Shown here: positions 42,523-50,950 of the stretch, piece by piece
Position numbering within the stretch: position 1 is the stretch's first letter
Layout of the letters: each line of letters opens with the position of its first letter
Assembly: GCA_039028635.1 (NCBI GenBank)
Contig: JBCCHV010000020.1
Span: forward strand, 31,630 to 95,629
DNA from: Acidobacteriota bacterium
GTDB taxonomy: Bacteria; Acidobacteriota; Thermoanaerobaculia; Multivoradales; JBCCEF01
Length of the DNA stretch: 64,000 nucleotides
Reading direction: 5' to 3'
Translations under genes and position numbers: made by a program
Notes under the pieces: generated by a model
Told to the model about the DNA's origin: nothing
Seen by the model: the letters and a program-made list of their open reading frames with translations, nothing else
Database searches by the model: none

Positions 42523-42536
<14 letters not shown>
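40416..42536 (-). CDS. glyS: Glycine--tRNA ligase beta subunit
   Basis: A 706-residue beta subunit of the alpha2beta2 glycyl-tRNA synthetase. It opens with the family start [15 protein letters not shown] and contains [14 protein letters not shown], the [20 protein letters not shown] signature (about residue 330) and the [18 protein letters not shown] stretch. Residues 560-690 form the helical DALR-type anticodon-binding part. The ATG lies 14 nt inside the end of glyQ, so translation is coupled. Full length. Confidence 0.96.
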
Positions 42537-43428
<892 letters not shown>

Positions 43429-43476
43429 GTCGAAAATCCTCAGTCCTGGTTGTCTCCACCCCGCCGGGACAGGTCC

Positions 43477-44253
43477 TCAGCGAGCGCCATCGAAGCGCCC
43501 GAAGGCGCGCCCCGCGCCCAAGGTCTGCTGAATCACCTCGTAGCTGCGCAGCTCGCGCTGCAGGAACTGTCGGCGAATTTGAGCACAGATTTGCTCGACG
43601 AGTCGCAGAGTGTCCCGCGATGGCGGTTCTTTGGCCAGTGCGCCGAGCGCCCGACGGCCCGATCGGATCACGAATTCCAACACTTCCGGCGCAATGCGTA
43701 GGCCGCGATCGCTACACCGTCGACAGACGAAGCTGTCGCCGTCGGGCGGCAGGACCACGCCTTCGCTGGCCAATCCTCGACCACACTGCGGGCACTCTCG
43801 AGGCTCCGGAAAGATTCCCGAGAGGCGCAAGACCCAGGTCTCAAAGTATCGCGCCGCGAGATCCCGGTCCACCCCATCGAGCAGGGCTTCGACGGTGCTG
43901 TCCAGAAGCCGAAACCAGAGGTCTCCAGGCTCGTTCTCCTGCACGAACTCGAGCAGGTGATCGGCGAGGTAGCTGCCCACCAGCAAGCCTTCGAGGTCAC
44001 CCGAAAGGTCGACCGGCCGCAGCACGTCGACATCCGAGATACGCACCAGGTCTCGGCCCTCCTTCTCGCGCCAGTCGATCCGTGCCTTGGCCAGCGGTTG
44101 CAGTTGGCCGGCGAAGCGGCTGTGGGGCCGCCGCGCCCCTTTCGCGACCCCCCGTTTCTGGCCGTGCTGGCGACTCAAGAAGGCGACGATGCGGTCACTG
44201 TCCTGGAGATCGATCACCTCGAGGAGCAGCGCCTCGTCGCGCTCGAAGGCCAT
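43477..44253 (-). CDS. recO: DNA repair protein RecO
   Basis: A 258-residue protein. The N-terminal OB-fold (about residues 1-80) has the family motif HGQKRGVAKGARRPHSRFAGQLQPL. A helical middle follows, then a four-Cys zinc site CPQCGRG ... CRRC (about residues 148-175) and a C-terminal helical domain. RecO loads RecA onto SSB-coated single-stranded DNA with RecR. It starts 7 nt after the mgtE stop, so it is in the same transcript. Length is normal. Confidence 0.92.
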   Translation of the reverse strand: MAFERDEALLLEVIDLQDSDRIVAFLSRQHGQKRGVAKGARRPHSRFAGQLQPLAKARIDWREKEGRDLVRISDVDVLRPVDLSGDLEGLLVGSYLADHLLEFVQENEPGDLWFRLLDSTVEALLDGVDRDLAARYFETWVLRLSGIFPEPRECPQCGRGLASEGVVLPPDGDSFVCRRCSDRGLRIAPEVLEFVIRSGRRALGALAKEPPSRDTLRLVEQICAQIRRQFLQRELRSYEVIQQTLGAGRAFGRFDGAR

Positions 44254-44260
44254 TCGACGG

Positions 44261-45649
44261 TCAGCGGATGAGGAACTCGATCAGCAGGCCGGCAAAGCCG
44301 AAGTAGATCAAGATGCCGGTGATGTCGTTGCTGGTGGTGACCAAGGGGCCGGCGGCCACCGCCGGGTCGATGCCGAACTTCTCGAACAGCACCGGGATGA
44401 TGGCGCCGTTGAAGGAGGCCACTAGAATCGCCATGAACAGCGACACGCTGACCACGATCGCATAGTAGACATTGCCGCTTTCGAGCGCCGCGGCGGCGAT
44501 CGCCACCAGCGCCGCCGTCGCCAAGCCGAGGAGCGCACCGACGCGAACCTGGCTCCACAGAAAGGCGCCGATGCGGCGATCCCCGAAGCGTAGCTGGCCG
44601 GTCGCCAGGCCGCGCACCGTGATGGTCGAGGTCTGGGTGCCGATGTTGCCGCCCATGCCCATGATCACGGGCACGAAAGTGAGCAGGAACAGAGCCTCCT
44701 GGAAGCGCACCTGGAAATGCTCGAAGAGAATTCCGGTGAGCAGCAGCCCGACCAGGTTGATCAGCAGCCAAGGCAGGCGGATGCCGGCCAGGCGCCAGGC
44801 GCGCTCCTGGTAGAGGAGCTCGTCCTCGTTGGTGCCGACCATCTTGAAGAAGTCTTCCGTCGCCTCTTCCTTGACGATGTCGACGATGTCGTCGACGGTG
44901 ACGATGCCGAGCAGCTTGTTGTGCTCGTCGACCACCGGAATCGCCAGCAGGTCGTAACGCGCCGCCAGCTGCGCCACCTCTTCCTGGTCGGTCGTGGTGT
45001 CGACCTTGATCATGTCGCGCTGGGCGATGTCCCGCAGGCTTTTGTCCGGCGGCGACAGCAGGATCTGGCGCAGCGACGTCACCCCGACCAACAGGCCTTC
45101 GAGATCGACCACGTAGAGGTAGAAGATCATCTCGATCTCCTCCCCCTGGTCTTGGATGGTGGCGATCGCCTCGCGCACCAGCGTCGACTCCGGCAGGGAG
45201 AAGAACTCCCGGGTCATGATGCGGCCGGCCGAATCGTCCTCGTAGGTGAGCTGCGACTGCACCTCGGTGACGCCCTTGAGATCGACGATCGCCAGCACCC
45301 GGTCTTTGACCTCCGAGGGCAGCGACTCGACCACCGAGACCGCATCGTCGACCGCCAGGAGCTCGAGCACGCCGGCCACTTCGCCGGGCTCGAGGCGCTC
45401 GAGGAGCTCGGTCCGCAGGTGCGGCTCCATCTCGGTCAAGACCGAGCCGGTACTGTCCGGAAAATCCGCCACCGCGATCCGGAAAACGGCCAGGCGCTCG
45501 CCCGGCGTCAGCCCCCGCAGCAGTCCGCCGAGGTCCTCCGGACGCACCTTGGCGAGGAGCTTGCTGATACTCGAGCGAGCCCCTCGCCGCACAAAGCGGC
45601 GCAAAGTGTCCGTCAGCACCTGGTTCCGGCGCACGTCGATCGCGTCCAT
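44261..45649 (-). CDS. mgtE: Magnesium transporter MgtE
   Basis: A 462-residue protein with the full MgtE layout. The N-terminal superhelical domain (about residues 15-135) has LEPGEVAGVLELL. A CBS-domain pair (about 140-260) includes GIVTVDDIVDIVKEEATEDFFKMVG. A plug helix and five transmembrane helices (about 290-460) contain the pore signature FVPVIMGMGGNIGTQTSTITVRGLATGQ. It is a Mg2+-gated channel. A TACGAT hexamer 9 nt before the ATG suggests a very short mRNA leader. It heads the mgtE-recO-glyQ-glyS-ppdK run. Confidence 0.96.
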   Translation of the reverse strand: MDAIDVRRNQVLTDTLRRFVRRGARSSISKLLAKVRPEDLGGLLRGLTPGERLAVFRIAVADFPDSTGSVLTEMEPHLRTELLERLEPGEVAGVLELLAVDDAVSVVESLPSEVKDRVLAIVDLKGVTEVQSQLTYEDDSAGRIMTREFFSLPESTLVREAIATIQDQGEEIEMIFYLYVVDLEGLLVGVTSLRQILLSPPDKSLRDIAQRDMIKVDTTTDQEEVAQLAARYDLLAIPVVDEHNKLLGIVTVDDIVDIVKEEATEDFFKMVGTNEDELLYQERAWRLAGIRLPWLLINLVGLLLTGILFEHFQVRFQEALFLLTFVPVIMGMGGNIGTQTSTITVRGLATGQLRFGDRRIGAFLWSQVRVGALLGLATAALVAIAAAALESGNVYYAIVVSVSLFMAILVASFNGAIIPVLFEKFGIDPAVAAGPLVTTSNDITGILIYFGFAGLLIEFLIR

Positions 45650-45658
45650 AGGGGCGGA

Positions 45659-45664
45659 ATCGTA
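45659..45664 (-). promoter_or_regulatory. Putative -10 element of mgtE
   Basis: TACGAT on the minus strand, preceded by TG-C (extended -10-like), lies 9 nt before the mgtE ATG. No convincing -35. Same spacing as asnS and dacB. Confidence 0.4.
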
Positions 45665-45784
45665 GCACAGGAGGGGTCCCTTCGAGACCTCCGATCACCC
45701 CCTCTAAGATGTTACAAAAAATAGACTTACGAGGATGCCTCGATTTCCCCGAAGGCGACCCCCTCGAGACCCGCCGACGAGTTG

Positions 45785-46489
45785 CTAGCGAGCGGGACGG
45801 ATCTCCTCGATCTTGCGCCGTGGGAGATCGAAATCCATCGTGCCGCCGCCGAGCTTGCGACGCAGGGTCAGGCGATCCGAATGCACCGCCAGCAAGGTCA
45901 CTCCCTGCACCAACTGGCCGCTGCGCTGCACGACGTCGATGCGCCGCCCCACCAGCTCACCCCAGCGATCGGGGCTCAGGACCGTTGGCCGGGCGGGGGC
46001 CGCCTGGGCCACATAAGGACGGCGCTCGAGCCGGCTCTGGGCCTCGATCGGCTCGGCCGCCGCTTCTTCGTCGCTGACCGCCTCGACCTCCTCCATGATC
46101 TCTTCGAAGTCGACCGGCTCGTCGTCGACCTCCACCGGCTCCGCGACTTCCGGCTCGCGGGCCCGGGGGGGCGGCGCTTCGAACTGATCCGACAGCGGGC
46201 TGTCGTCCGGGAAGGTCACCACCTGCTCGTCGGGCGTCATGGTGCTACTCATGCCGCCGATGACGAAGATCGAGAGGAAGAGAACCGCGTAGCCGCCGAG
46301 GGTCAGGAGGAAGCCGCGCTTGGCCTCCTGCCAATGCAAGATGACGAAGATCAGGCCGACGAAGGGCACGATCAGCGTGCCGAGCCCCCACAGCACGCTC
46401 TGACGGAAGGCGGCGATCAGGATCATGATCCCGCCGATGAATACCGCCAGCATGGCGCAGACGAAAAGCGTTCCGAAAATGAAGGTCAT
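45785..46489 (-). CDS. Hypothetical membrane protein with cytosolic acidic linker and small C-terminal beta domain
   Basis: A 234-residue protein. Three hydrophobic helices lie in residues 1-78 (FIFGTLFVCAMLAVFIGGIMILIAAF, SVLWGLGTLIVPFVGLIFVIL, GYAVLFLSIFVIG). An acidic Glu/Val/Asp-rich linker (about 90-150, EEIMEEVEAVSDEEAAAE) may form a coiled coil. The C-terminal 60 residues (ELVGRRIDVVQRSGQLVQGVTLLAVHSDRLTLRRKLGGGTMDFDLPRRKIEEIR) look like a small SH3/Sm-type barrel. No family recognised. It is 135 nt upstream of mgtE and may be in a separate transcript, as mgtE seems to have its own promoter. Confidence 0.75.
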   Translation of the reverse strand: MTFIFGTLFVCAMLAVFIGGIMILIAAFRQSVLWGLGTLIVPFVGLIFVILHWQEAKRGFLLTLGGYAVLFLSIFVIGGMSSTMTPDEQVVTFPDDSPLSDQFEAPPPRAREPEVAEPVEVDDEPVDFEEIMEEVEAVSDEEAAAEPIEAQSRLERRPYVAQAAPARPTVLSPDRWGELVGRRIDVVQRSGQLVQGVTLLAVHSDRLTLRRKLGGGTMDFDLPRRKIEEIRPAR

Positions 46490-46762
46490 CGAGGTCCCTC
46501 GGCAATCAGAAGTTGATCAAAAACAGAGACCTCGACCGCCGGTCTCCCCCGCTGGCTGCAGCGCCGATGGAGGTCATTTTCGGTCAGATCGACGGAAGAA
46601 TCCAGCCCGGCCGCACAGAGCCCCCCGATGGCGAGTGATCCACCGCGCTCGGCGCCATCGAATCCCTGCTCGCCGGGAGCAGCCCTCGGCGGTGCGAGGG
46701 ATCGGGTAACCGACCATCACACCGCGGCAGCCTGGACGAGAAAGGTCCGTCCGGTCGTTCGA

Positions 46763-46768
46763 TATGAT
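46763..46768 (+). promoter_or_regulatory. Putative -10 element for the gene at 46775
   Basis: TATGAT lies exactly 6 nt before the ATG at 46775. Transcription starting about 7 nt after the -10 would begin on the start codon itself, giving a leaderless mRNA. No good -35 at 17 nt. No Shine-Dalgarno site is present. Confidence 0.4.
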
Positions 46769-46774
46769 CTCCTG

Positions 46775-47236
46775 ATGAGCTCGAAGGGCGCCATTGAACG
46801 CTGGTGTGACCTTCTCCGCGATCTGATGCAGGAAGCGGAGGTGACGCCGGAAGCGATCGAGCAGCGCCTCGGTTGGCCCCCAGGACGCCTGACGGCCGCC
46901 CTCGGCCCGGGGCCACCGGGTCTCGAGGTCTCCTGGGTCCTCGATCTGCTCGCAGCCCTCGACCATCCCCCCGAGCGCTTTTTCGCCCGCCTCTACGGCG
47001 GTCGCGACCTCGACAGCCTGGAGCTCGAGCGTCTGGTCGATCAGCGGGTCGCGGCCGAGTCGACGGAACGCCGTCACGAGCTCGGCCGGGTTCGTGCCCT
47101 CGTCGACCAGGCCCTGCGCGCCAGCCGCGATCCAGGACCGGTCGACCTCGATCAGATTCAGAACCTGGTCGAAGAAGCCCTCGACACGGAGCTGCGCCGG
47201 CTGACTCGCTCCGAGCGCGGTCATCGCGAGGGCTGA
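46775..47236 (+). CDS. Small HTH-like protein, possible regulator
   Basis: A 153-residue protein. Residues 8-65 (CDLLRDLMQEAEVTPEAIEQRLGWPPGRLTAALGPGPPGLEVSWVLDLLAALDHPPERFFARLY) have the shape of an XRE/Cro-type helix-turn-helix with the usual 'ALD-PPERFF' end. The rest is a highly charged helix with likely coiled-coil character. A frame opening upstream at 46628 is less likely because of the TATGAT at 46763. It is convergent with the hydrolase gene. DNA-binding is an inference from the HTH-like part; no target is visible. Confidence 0.7.
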   Translation: MSSKGAIERWCDLLRDLMQEAEVTPEAIEQRLGWPPGRLTAALGPGPPGLEVSWVLDLLAALDHPPERFFARLYGGRDLDSLELERLVDQRVAAESTERRHELGRVRALVDQALRASRDPGPVDLDQIQNLVEEALDTELRRLTRSERGHREG

Positions 47237-47261
47237 GGCCGCCGCGGGCTGGACGGCGCGA

Positions 47262-48239
47262 TCAGGGGGCCTCGCCCCGCAGGTGGCGATCGAGCCAGGC
47301 GGTCGCCTCCTGCCAGGCCCGCGCCGCTTTGTCCTGGTTGCGAAAATTGAACACGTGACCGGCATCGTCGAGCACCACCAGCCGAACCTCGCGATCGAGC
47401 TCCCGTAGGCGCTCCGCCAGACGCCGGGACTCGGAGAGTCGCGCCGAGCGGTCGCGGGCGCCGTGGATCAGGAGCACCGGCGCGGTGATCGACTCGGCCT
47501 GGTGGTAGGGCGAAGCCTGACGTAACAGCCGGCGATACTCCTCTTCCGACTCGGCGCCGCTCTTCTTGCGGAAGTAGCGACGAATGGCGCGAAACACCAA
47601 GCGCCGCAGGCCACGGCCTTCGGCGTCTTCGAGCCAGGTCTCGAAATCCGTCACCGGATAGTAGGCCACGACCGCCGCTGCCGGGGTACGGGCGGCGATC
47701 AGTAGGCTGTAGATGCCGCCCTGGGAGTAGCCCATCCAGCCCAATCGGTCGCCATCCACCCGCGGATGCTGACGAACGATCTCGTAGACCGCCCGCGCGT
47801 CCTCCGGACGCTTCCAGGTAAACAGCGTTTCGCCGTTGGCGCGACGGTAGTCGGCCGCCACGGCGGCGTAGCCGCGCTGCGCCAGACTGTAGAGAATGCC
47901 GCGCATCTCGTCGGCGAAGTGGTTGGCCTCGGGATGGACGATCACCGTCGGCAAGGGGCCCTCGCCCGCCGGCAGGACCCACTCGAAGCGCATGATCAGG
48001 CCCGCCACCTCGCGCTCTTCCTGCCAGGCTTCGAGATCTTGCGGCAGTTGCCGCGGATGAATGATGTAGTGGCTGATGCAACCGCCTTGGAGAAGCATCA
48101 GCAGGACCAGCGCGCCCAGGCCTTTCCGGCCCCTCGTCGAGGCCCGAAGCCGGCGATCTGCGAGCCGGCTCCGCCGGGAATCGCGGCCGACCTGCCCAGG
48201 CTCGCTCCTCCACCATTTACGACCTTGCTGAAGAATCAA
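47262..48239 (-). CDS. Alpha/beta hydrolase (dienelactone hydrolase/S9-like), probable lipoprotein
   Basis: The alpha/beta-hydrolase core has the nucleophile elbow GWMGYSQGGIYS, acid-loop VLLIHGARDRS and the final His in LDDAGHVFNF. Upstream of it a lipobox-like stretch, LGALVLLMLLQGGC, suggests a lipid-anchored periplasmic enzyme. The start is uncertain. A TTG at 48239 has GGAGG 6 nt upstream but gives a 45-residue N-region. ATG at 48098 would lose the signal, and ATG at 48395 lies inside the adjacent repeat array. The repeat border falls within the first codons, so the original start may have been displaced. Substrate unknown (ester, lactone or peptide). Confidence 0.78.
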   Translation of the reverse strand: MILQQGRKWWRSEPGQVGRDSRRSRLADRRLRASTRGRKGLGALVLLMLLQGGCISHYIIHPRQLPQDLEAWQEEREVAGLIMRFEWVLPAGEGPLPTVIVHPEANHFADEMRGILYSLAQRGYAAVAADYRRANGETLFTWKRPEDARAVYEIVRQHPRVDGDRLGWMGYSQGGIYSLLIAARTPAAAVVAYYPVTDFETWLEDAEGRGLRRLVFRAIRRYFRKKSGAESEEEYRRLLRQASPYHQAESITAPVLLIHGARDRSARLSESRRLAERLRELDREVRLVVLDDAGHVFNFRNQDKAARAWQEATAWLDRHLRGEAP

Positions 48240-49060
48240 GTCACGCCTCCGGCTTCCGAGCGCACCATGGGGATGGATCGGCAGCCCGACTTCTTCGCCG
48301 CTCGCCCTGCGAGCGGCGAGCTGGATCCCGCGGGGCCACGTTGGCGGAATCGAGCGAACCGTCCACGGTTCAGGGGCTGTACCGCGTCGGAGCACCGGGG
48401 GCGACGGCGCTCCGACGCGGCCGCTCCGTTCGTTTCAGGGGGGCTGGGCGCCCCCCTCAGGCGCGCGCGCATGTCGCGCGCCTTCACCCCCGTCCTCGGC
48501 GTCCAACGGACGCCGCCTCGCGCCTCGGCGCTCGGAAGTCGCCTGCTGACTAGCAGACGACTCCCTGCTGCGATCAGCGCCTCCGAGACCTCGGGCGCCC
48601 CCCTCGCCCGCACGCACATGTCGTGCGGGCTCACCCCCGTCCTCGGCGGCAAAGCCGCCGCCTCGCGCCTTCGCGCTCGGAGGCAGGGCGCTGAGTAGCA
48701 CCCTGCCGCTCGCTGACCAGCAACGCTCAGTCCCCACACCTGCAACCTAATCCAGGGCACCGCCGTCCTCGGCGGCATCGCAGCCGCCTCGCGCCTTCGC
48801 GCTCGGAGGCAGGGCGCTGGGTAGCACCCTGCCGCTCGCTGATCAGCAATCTTCTGACCGGCAAGCACCTCGGCTGCACGCGCTTGGCGTGAGGATCGTG
48901 GACGTCTTCGCATTCCCATCTCAAGTCGCGCAGCCGACACCCATTGATCAGCAAGGCTCAGAACGGCGGTTACCTCGGCCGCCCGCTTGTGTTGTGCGGC
49001 TCGCGACCGGCTCGGCGCCTCCGTCCTCCGTGGCGCGACCGCCGCCTCGTGGACCTGGCG
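48225..49060. repeat. Array of structured multi-hairpin repeats (three clear copies plus degenerate ones), gene-free
   Basis: Copies at about 48432-48580, 48590-48730 and 48750-48860, with a degenerate piece near 49010-49060. Each carries the same order of stems while the stem sequences differ but still pair. Copy 1: AGGCGCGCG/CGCGCGCCT (48459-48467/48475-48483). Copy 2: GCCCGCACG/CGTGCGGGC (48606-48614/48622-48630), both with a 7-nt loop CRCATGT. Next stem: GGCGTCC/GGACGCC against GGCGGC/GCCGCC. Last stem: GTCG-CTGCT/AGCAG-CGAC against GCAGGG-GCT/AGCACCCTGC. Constant blocks between are TCACCCCCGTCCTCGGCG and GCCTCGCGCC. A related copy lies at 53983-54170. No coding or CRISPR structure. Confidence 0.75.
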
Positions 49061-49157
49061 GAATGCCGCCAGCCTTCTGTTTCGTGACATCGCCTTCTGG
49101 GCGCTCTGGGCGCGTCGCACCGGGGTGGTTCCGCAGGCAGCCCGTCTCTTCACGCGA

Positions 49158-49421
49158 TCACCGCCCCAGGATCCAGACGAAGATCAGGGCCGCTAGGCCG
49201 CTGAGGAGCAGGACGGCGGCGTTGAGGAATAGTCCTACCCTTACCAAGGCGGAGCGGCGGCGGCCGAAGCGGAGGCCGAGGGCGGAGACGACGACGCCGA
49301 GGAGGGCGAGGGCGGGAGTGGTGAGGGCGGGTACGAAGGTTCGCGGCAGGCCGACGTCGGGCACCCAGCCACTGAGGCAGCGGGCGCCGAGGGCGGCGAC
49401 GAAGCAGACCCAGGAGAGCAC
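49158..49421 (-). CDS. Small hydrophobic membrane protein
   Basis: From a GTG at 49421, an 87-residue protein with three hydrophobic helices: LSWVCFVAALGARCL, FVPALTTPALALLGVVVSALGL and LVRVGLFLNAAVLLLSGLAALIFVWILG. The frame runs further upstream into the end of the PilZ gene (CTG at 49487 is a rarer option that would couple the two). No family recognised. Probably an inner-membrane protein in the PilZ transcript. The start is weakly supported. Confidence 0.55.
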   Translation of the reverse strand: MLSWVCFVAALGARCLSGWVPDVGLPRTFVPALTTPALALLGVVVSALGLRFGRRRSALVRVGLFLNAAVLLLSGLAALIFVWILGR

Positions 49422-49483
49422 GGCGAGACCGTCGCCGGCCTGGACCGGCTCGTATTCGCTGCCTTCGAAGCCGCTCGGCGGGC

Positions 49484-50176
49484 TCAGGGCTCGTCCTCGT
49501 AGAGCTGGTCGTCGATCAACTTTTGCAGGGCGAGGCGCGCCGCCGGCTCGATCTCTTCGAGGGCGATCTCGACTCGCGTGGCGGAGCCGCCGGACGGGCT
49601 CGCGATCTCGCGCTGGCCCTGAACTCGCCCGGGCAATCGCACAGAATCGCCATCGACCTCGAGGGTGAGCAGGACGCGCTCGGCGGCAGGCCCTTCGGCG
49701 GCCACCACCACCAGCCGCTCGGGGCCGAGCTCGACCAACCGGCAGTCGCGCTGATGGCGTTCCGACGACAGCTCGGCGGCGAGGCCATCCTCTTCGAACA
49801 GGATCACCGCCGAGGATCCGAGCAGCGTTTCCAAGGCCGCGGTCTCGGAGTCGAATCGCACGCCGGCTTCGTAAACGGTGGTGGTCTCGGCGTGGAACGG
49901 GCCGCGGCTCCGTGGCGGCACCTCGGGGGGTGGCGGTTCGACGGGCAGCTCCCGGGGGCGACTCCACACCACCGTACCGACGGCCTCGAAGGTGAGATCT
50001 TCGTGGTGCAGCTCGACTTGACAGGGCTTGCCCACCACCAGCGGCTCGTCGGTCTCGATCGACATGCCGGTGAGGCTGAGATTGAGCACCCGCGCCGCCA
50101 CCTTCGCCTCCATCCGGCCGCGGACTCCCGCGACCTCGAAGCGACGACTACCGCGGCGGTCTTGCGAGCTCTTCAT
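49484..50176 (-). CDS. PilZ domain-containing protein
   Basis: A 230-residue protein beginning with the PilZ c-di-GMP-binding motif RRGSRRFEV (RxxxR), followed by NLSLTGMSIE (D/NxSxxG) at about residues 33-42. The N-terminal 90 residues form the PilZ barrel. A Pro-rich linker (ELPVEPPPPEVPPRSRGP) leads to a second beta-rich region of unknown type. It is likely a cytosolic c-di-GMP effector. No diguanylate cyclase or target gene is adjacent, so the output process is not known. ATG 50176 is preceded by no clear ribosome binding site and is divergent from the aldolase gene. Confidence 0.85.
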   Translation of the reverse strand: MKSSQDRRGSRRFEVAGVRGRMEAKVAARVLNLSLTGMSIETDEPLVVGKPCQVELHHEDLTFEAVGTVVWSRPRELPVEPPPPEVPPRSRGPFHAETTTVYEAGVRFDSETAALETLLGSSAVILFEEDGLAAELSSERHQRDCRLVELGPERLVVVAAEGPAAERVLLTLEVDGDSVRLPGRVQGQREIASPSGGSATRVEIALEEIEPAARLALQKLIDDQLYEDEP

Positions 50177-50218
50177 GAACTCGAAACTTAGCACGACAAG
50201 GGCACTGCCGGATGGCTC

Positions 50219-50224
50219 TATACT
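50219..50224 (+). promoter_or_regulatory. Putative -10 element for the KDPG aldolase gene
   Basis: TATACT is exactly 6 nt before the ATG at 50231, the same spacing as at 46763. No Shine-Dalgarno site is present, so a leaderless transcript is suggested. The -35 region is unclear. Confidence 0.45.
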
Positions 50225-50230
50225 GGCACC

Positions 50231-50872
50231 ATGGAGAGCCAACGGTTCGTCGAGTTGCTGAGCCGCGAGCGGGCCACCGCGATTCTGCGTTGGGGTGACC
50301 AAGGGCAAGCCGCCGAGGCCATGGAAGCGGCCTATCGCGGCGGTTTTCGGATTCTGGAGTTCACCCTCACGACCCCCGGCGTCTACGAGCTGATCCGCGA
50401 TTTTTCGCAGCGCCCCGGCGCGGTGGTCGGAGCCGGCACCGTGCTCGATCCGGAGCAAGCCCGTCGCGCCGTCGACGCCGGCGCCCGCTTCGTGGTCTCG
50501 CCGGTGGTCGATGAGACGGTCATCGGCTGCGCCGCCGAGCTGGGAGTCGCCGCCTTGCCGGGAGCCCATACGCCGACGGAGATGCTCCAGGCTCATCACT
50601 TCGGCGCTCCGCTGATCAAGCTCTTTCCCTGTCCCGCCGGCGGTCCAGTGTGGCTGCGCTCGGTGCTCGGTCCGCTGCCCTTCCTCAAGGTGGTTCCGAC
50701 CAATGGCGTCGACGAGCACGATTTCGCCCGCTGGCTCGACGCCGGCGCCTGGGCGGCCGGTTTCGTCGCCTCGCTGTTCGACGCTGGCGACATGGCCGCT
50801 GGGCGCTGGTCGGCGATCGAAGCGCGGGCTGAACGAATTCTCGCCGCCCGGCCAGCGCCGCCGCCGGCCTGA
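50231..50872 (+). CDS. eda: KDPG/KHG aldolase-family protein
   Basis: A 213-residue class I aldolase of the Entner-Doudoroff type, cleaving 2-keto-3-deoxy-6-phosphogluconate to pyruvate and glyceraldehyde-3-phosphate (or 4-hydroxy-2-oxoglutarate). Schiff-base Lys130 is in PLIKLFPCPAGG and the catalytic Glu43 in ILEFTLTTPG. Pro91 and the GAGTVLD loop are present. Where E. coli Eda has EVTLRT, this protein has EFTLTT, so the Arg of the substrate-binding site is replaced by Thr. This puts it in a different subfamily whose substrate may differ. No edd is adjacent. Confidence 0.85.
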   Translation: MESQRFVELLSRERATAILRWGDQGQAAEAMEAAYRGGFRILEFTLTTPGVYELIRDFSQRPGAVVGAGTVLDPEQARRAVDAGARFVVSPVVDETVIGCAAELGVAALPGAHTPTEMLQAHHFGAPLIKLFPCPAGGPVWLRSVLGPLPFLKVVPTNGVDEHDFARWLDAGAWAAGFVASLFDAGDMAAGRWSAIEARAERILAARPAPPPA

Positions 50873-50950
50873 GCGCTGCGACCGAGCTGGTTCCGGCCGA
50901 GGATTGGCGATAGGCTGAAGTCACACCATCATCTCGAGGATCCTTCCGCG

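Noticed and set aside
48430..48860. Possible CRISPR array
   Set aside because: The repeats are about 100-150 bp, imperfect, with internal hairpins and no unique spacers of uniform length. No cas gene is nearby.
48236..49153. Minus-strand frame of 305 codons over the repeat array
   Set aside because: Its repeated peptide (QRAAGCY-APCLRARRREAAA) only reflects the DNA repeats. The composition is extreme and the frame has no ribosome binding site. The covarying stems explain the sequence better.
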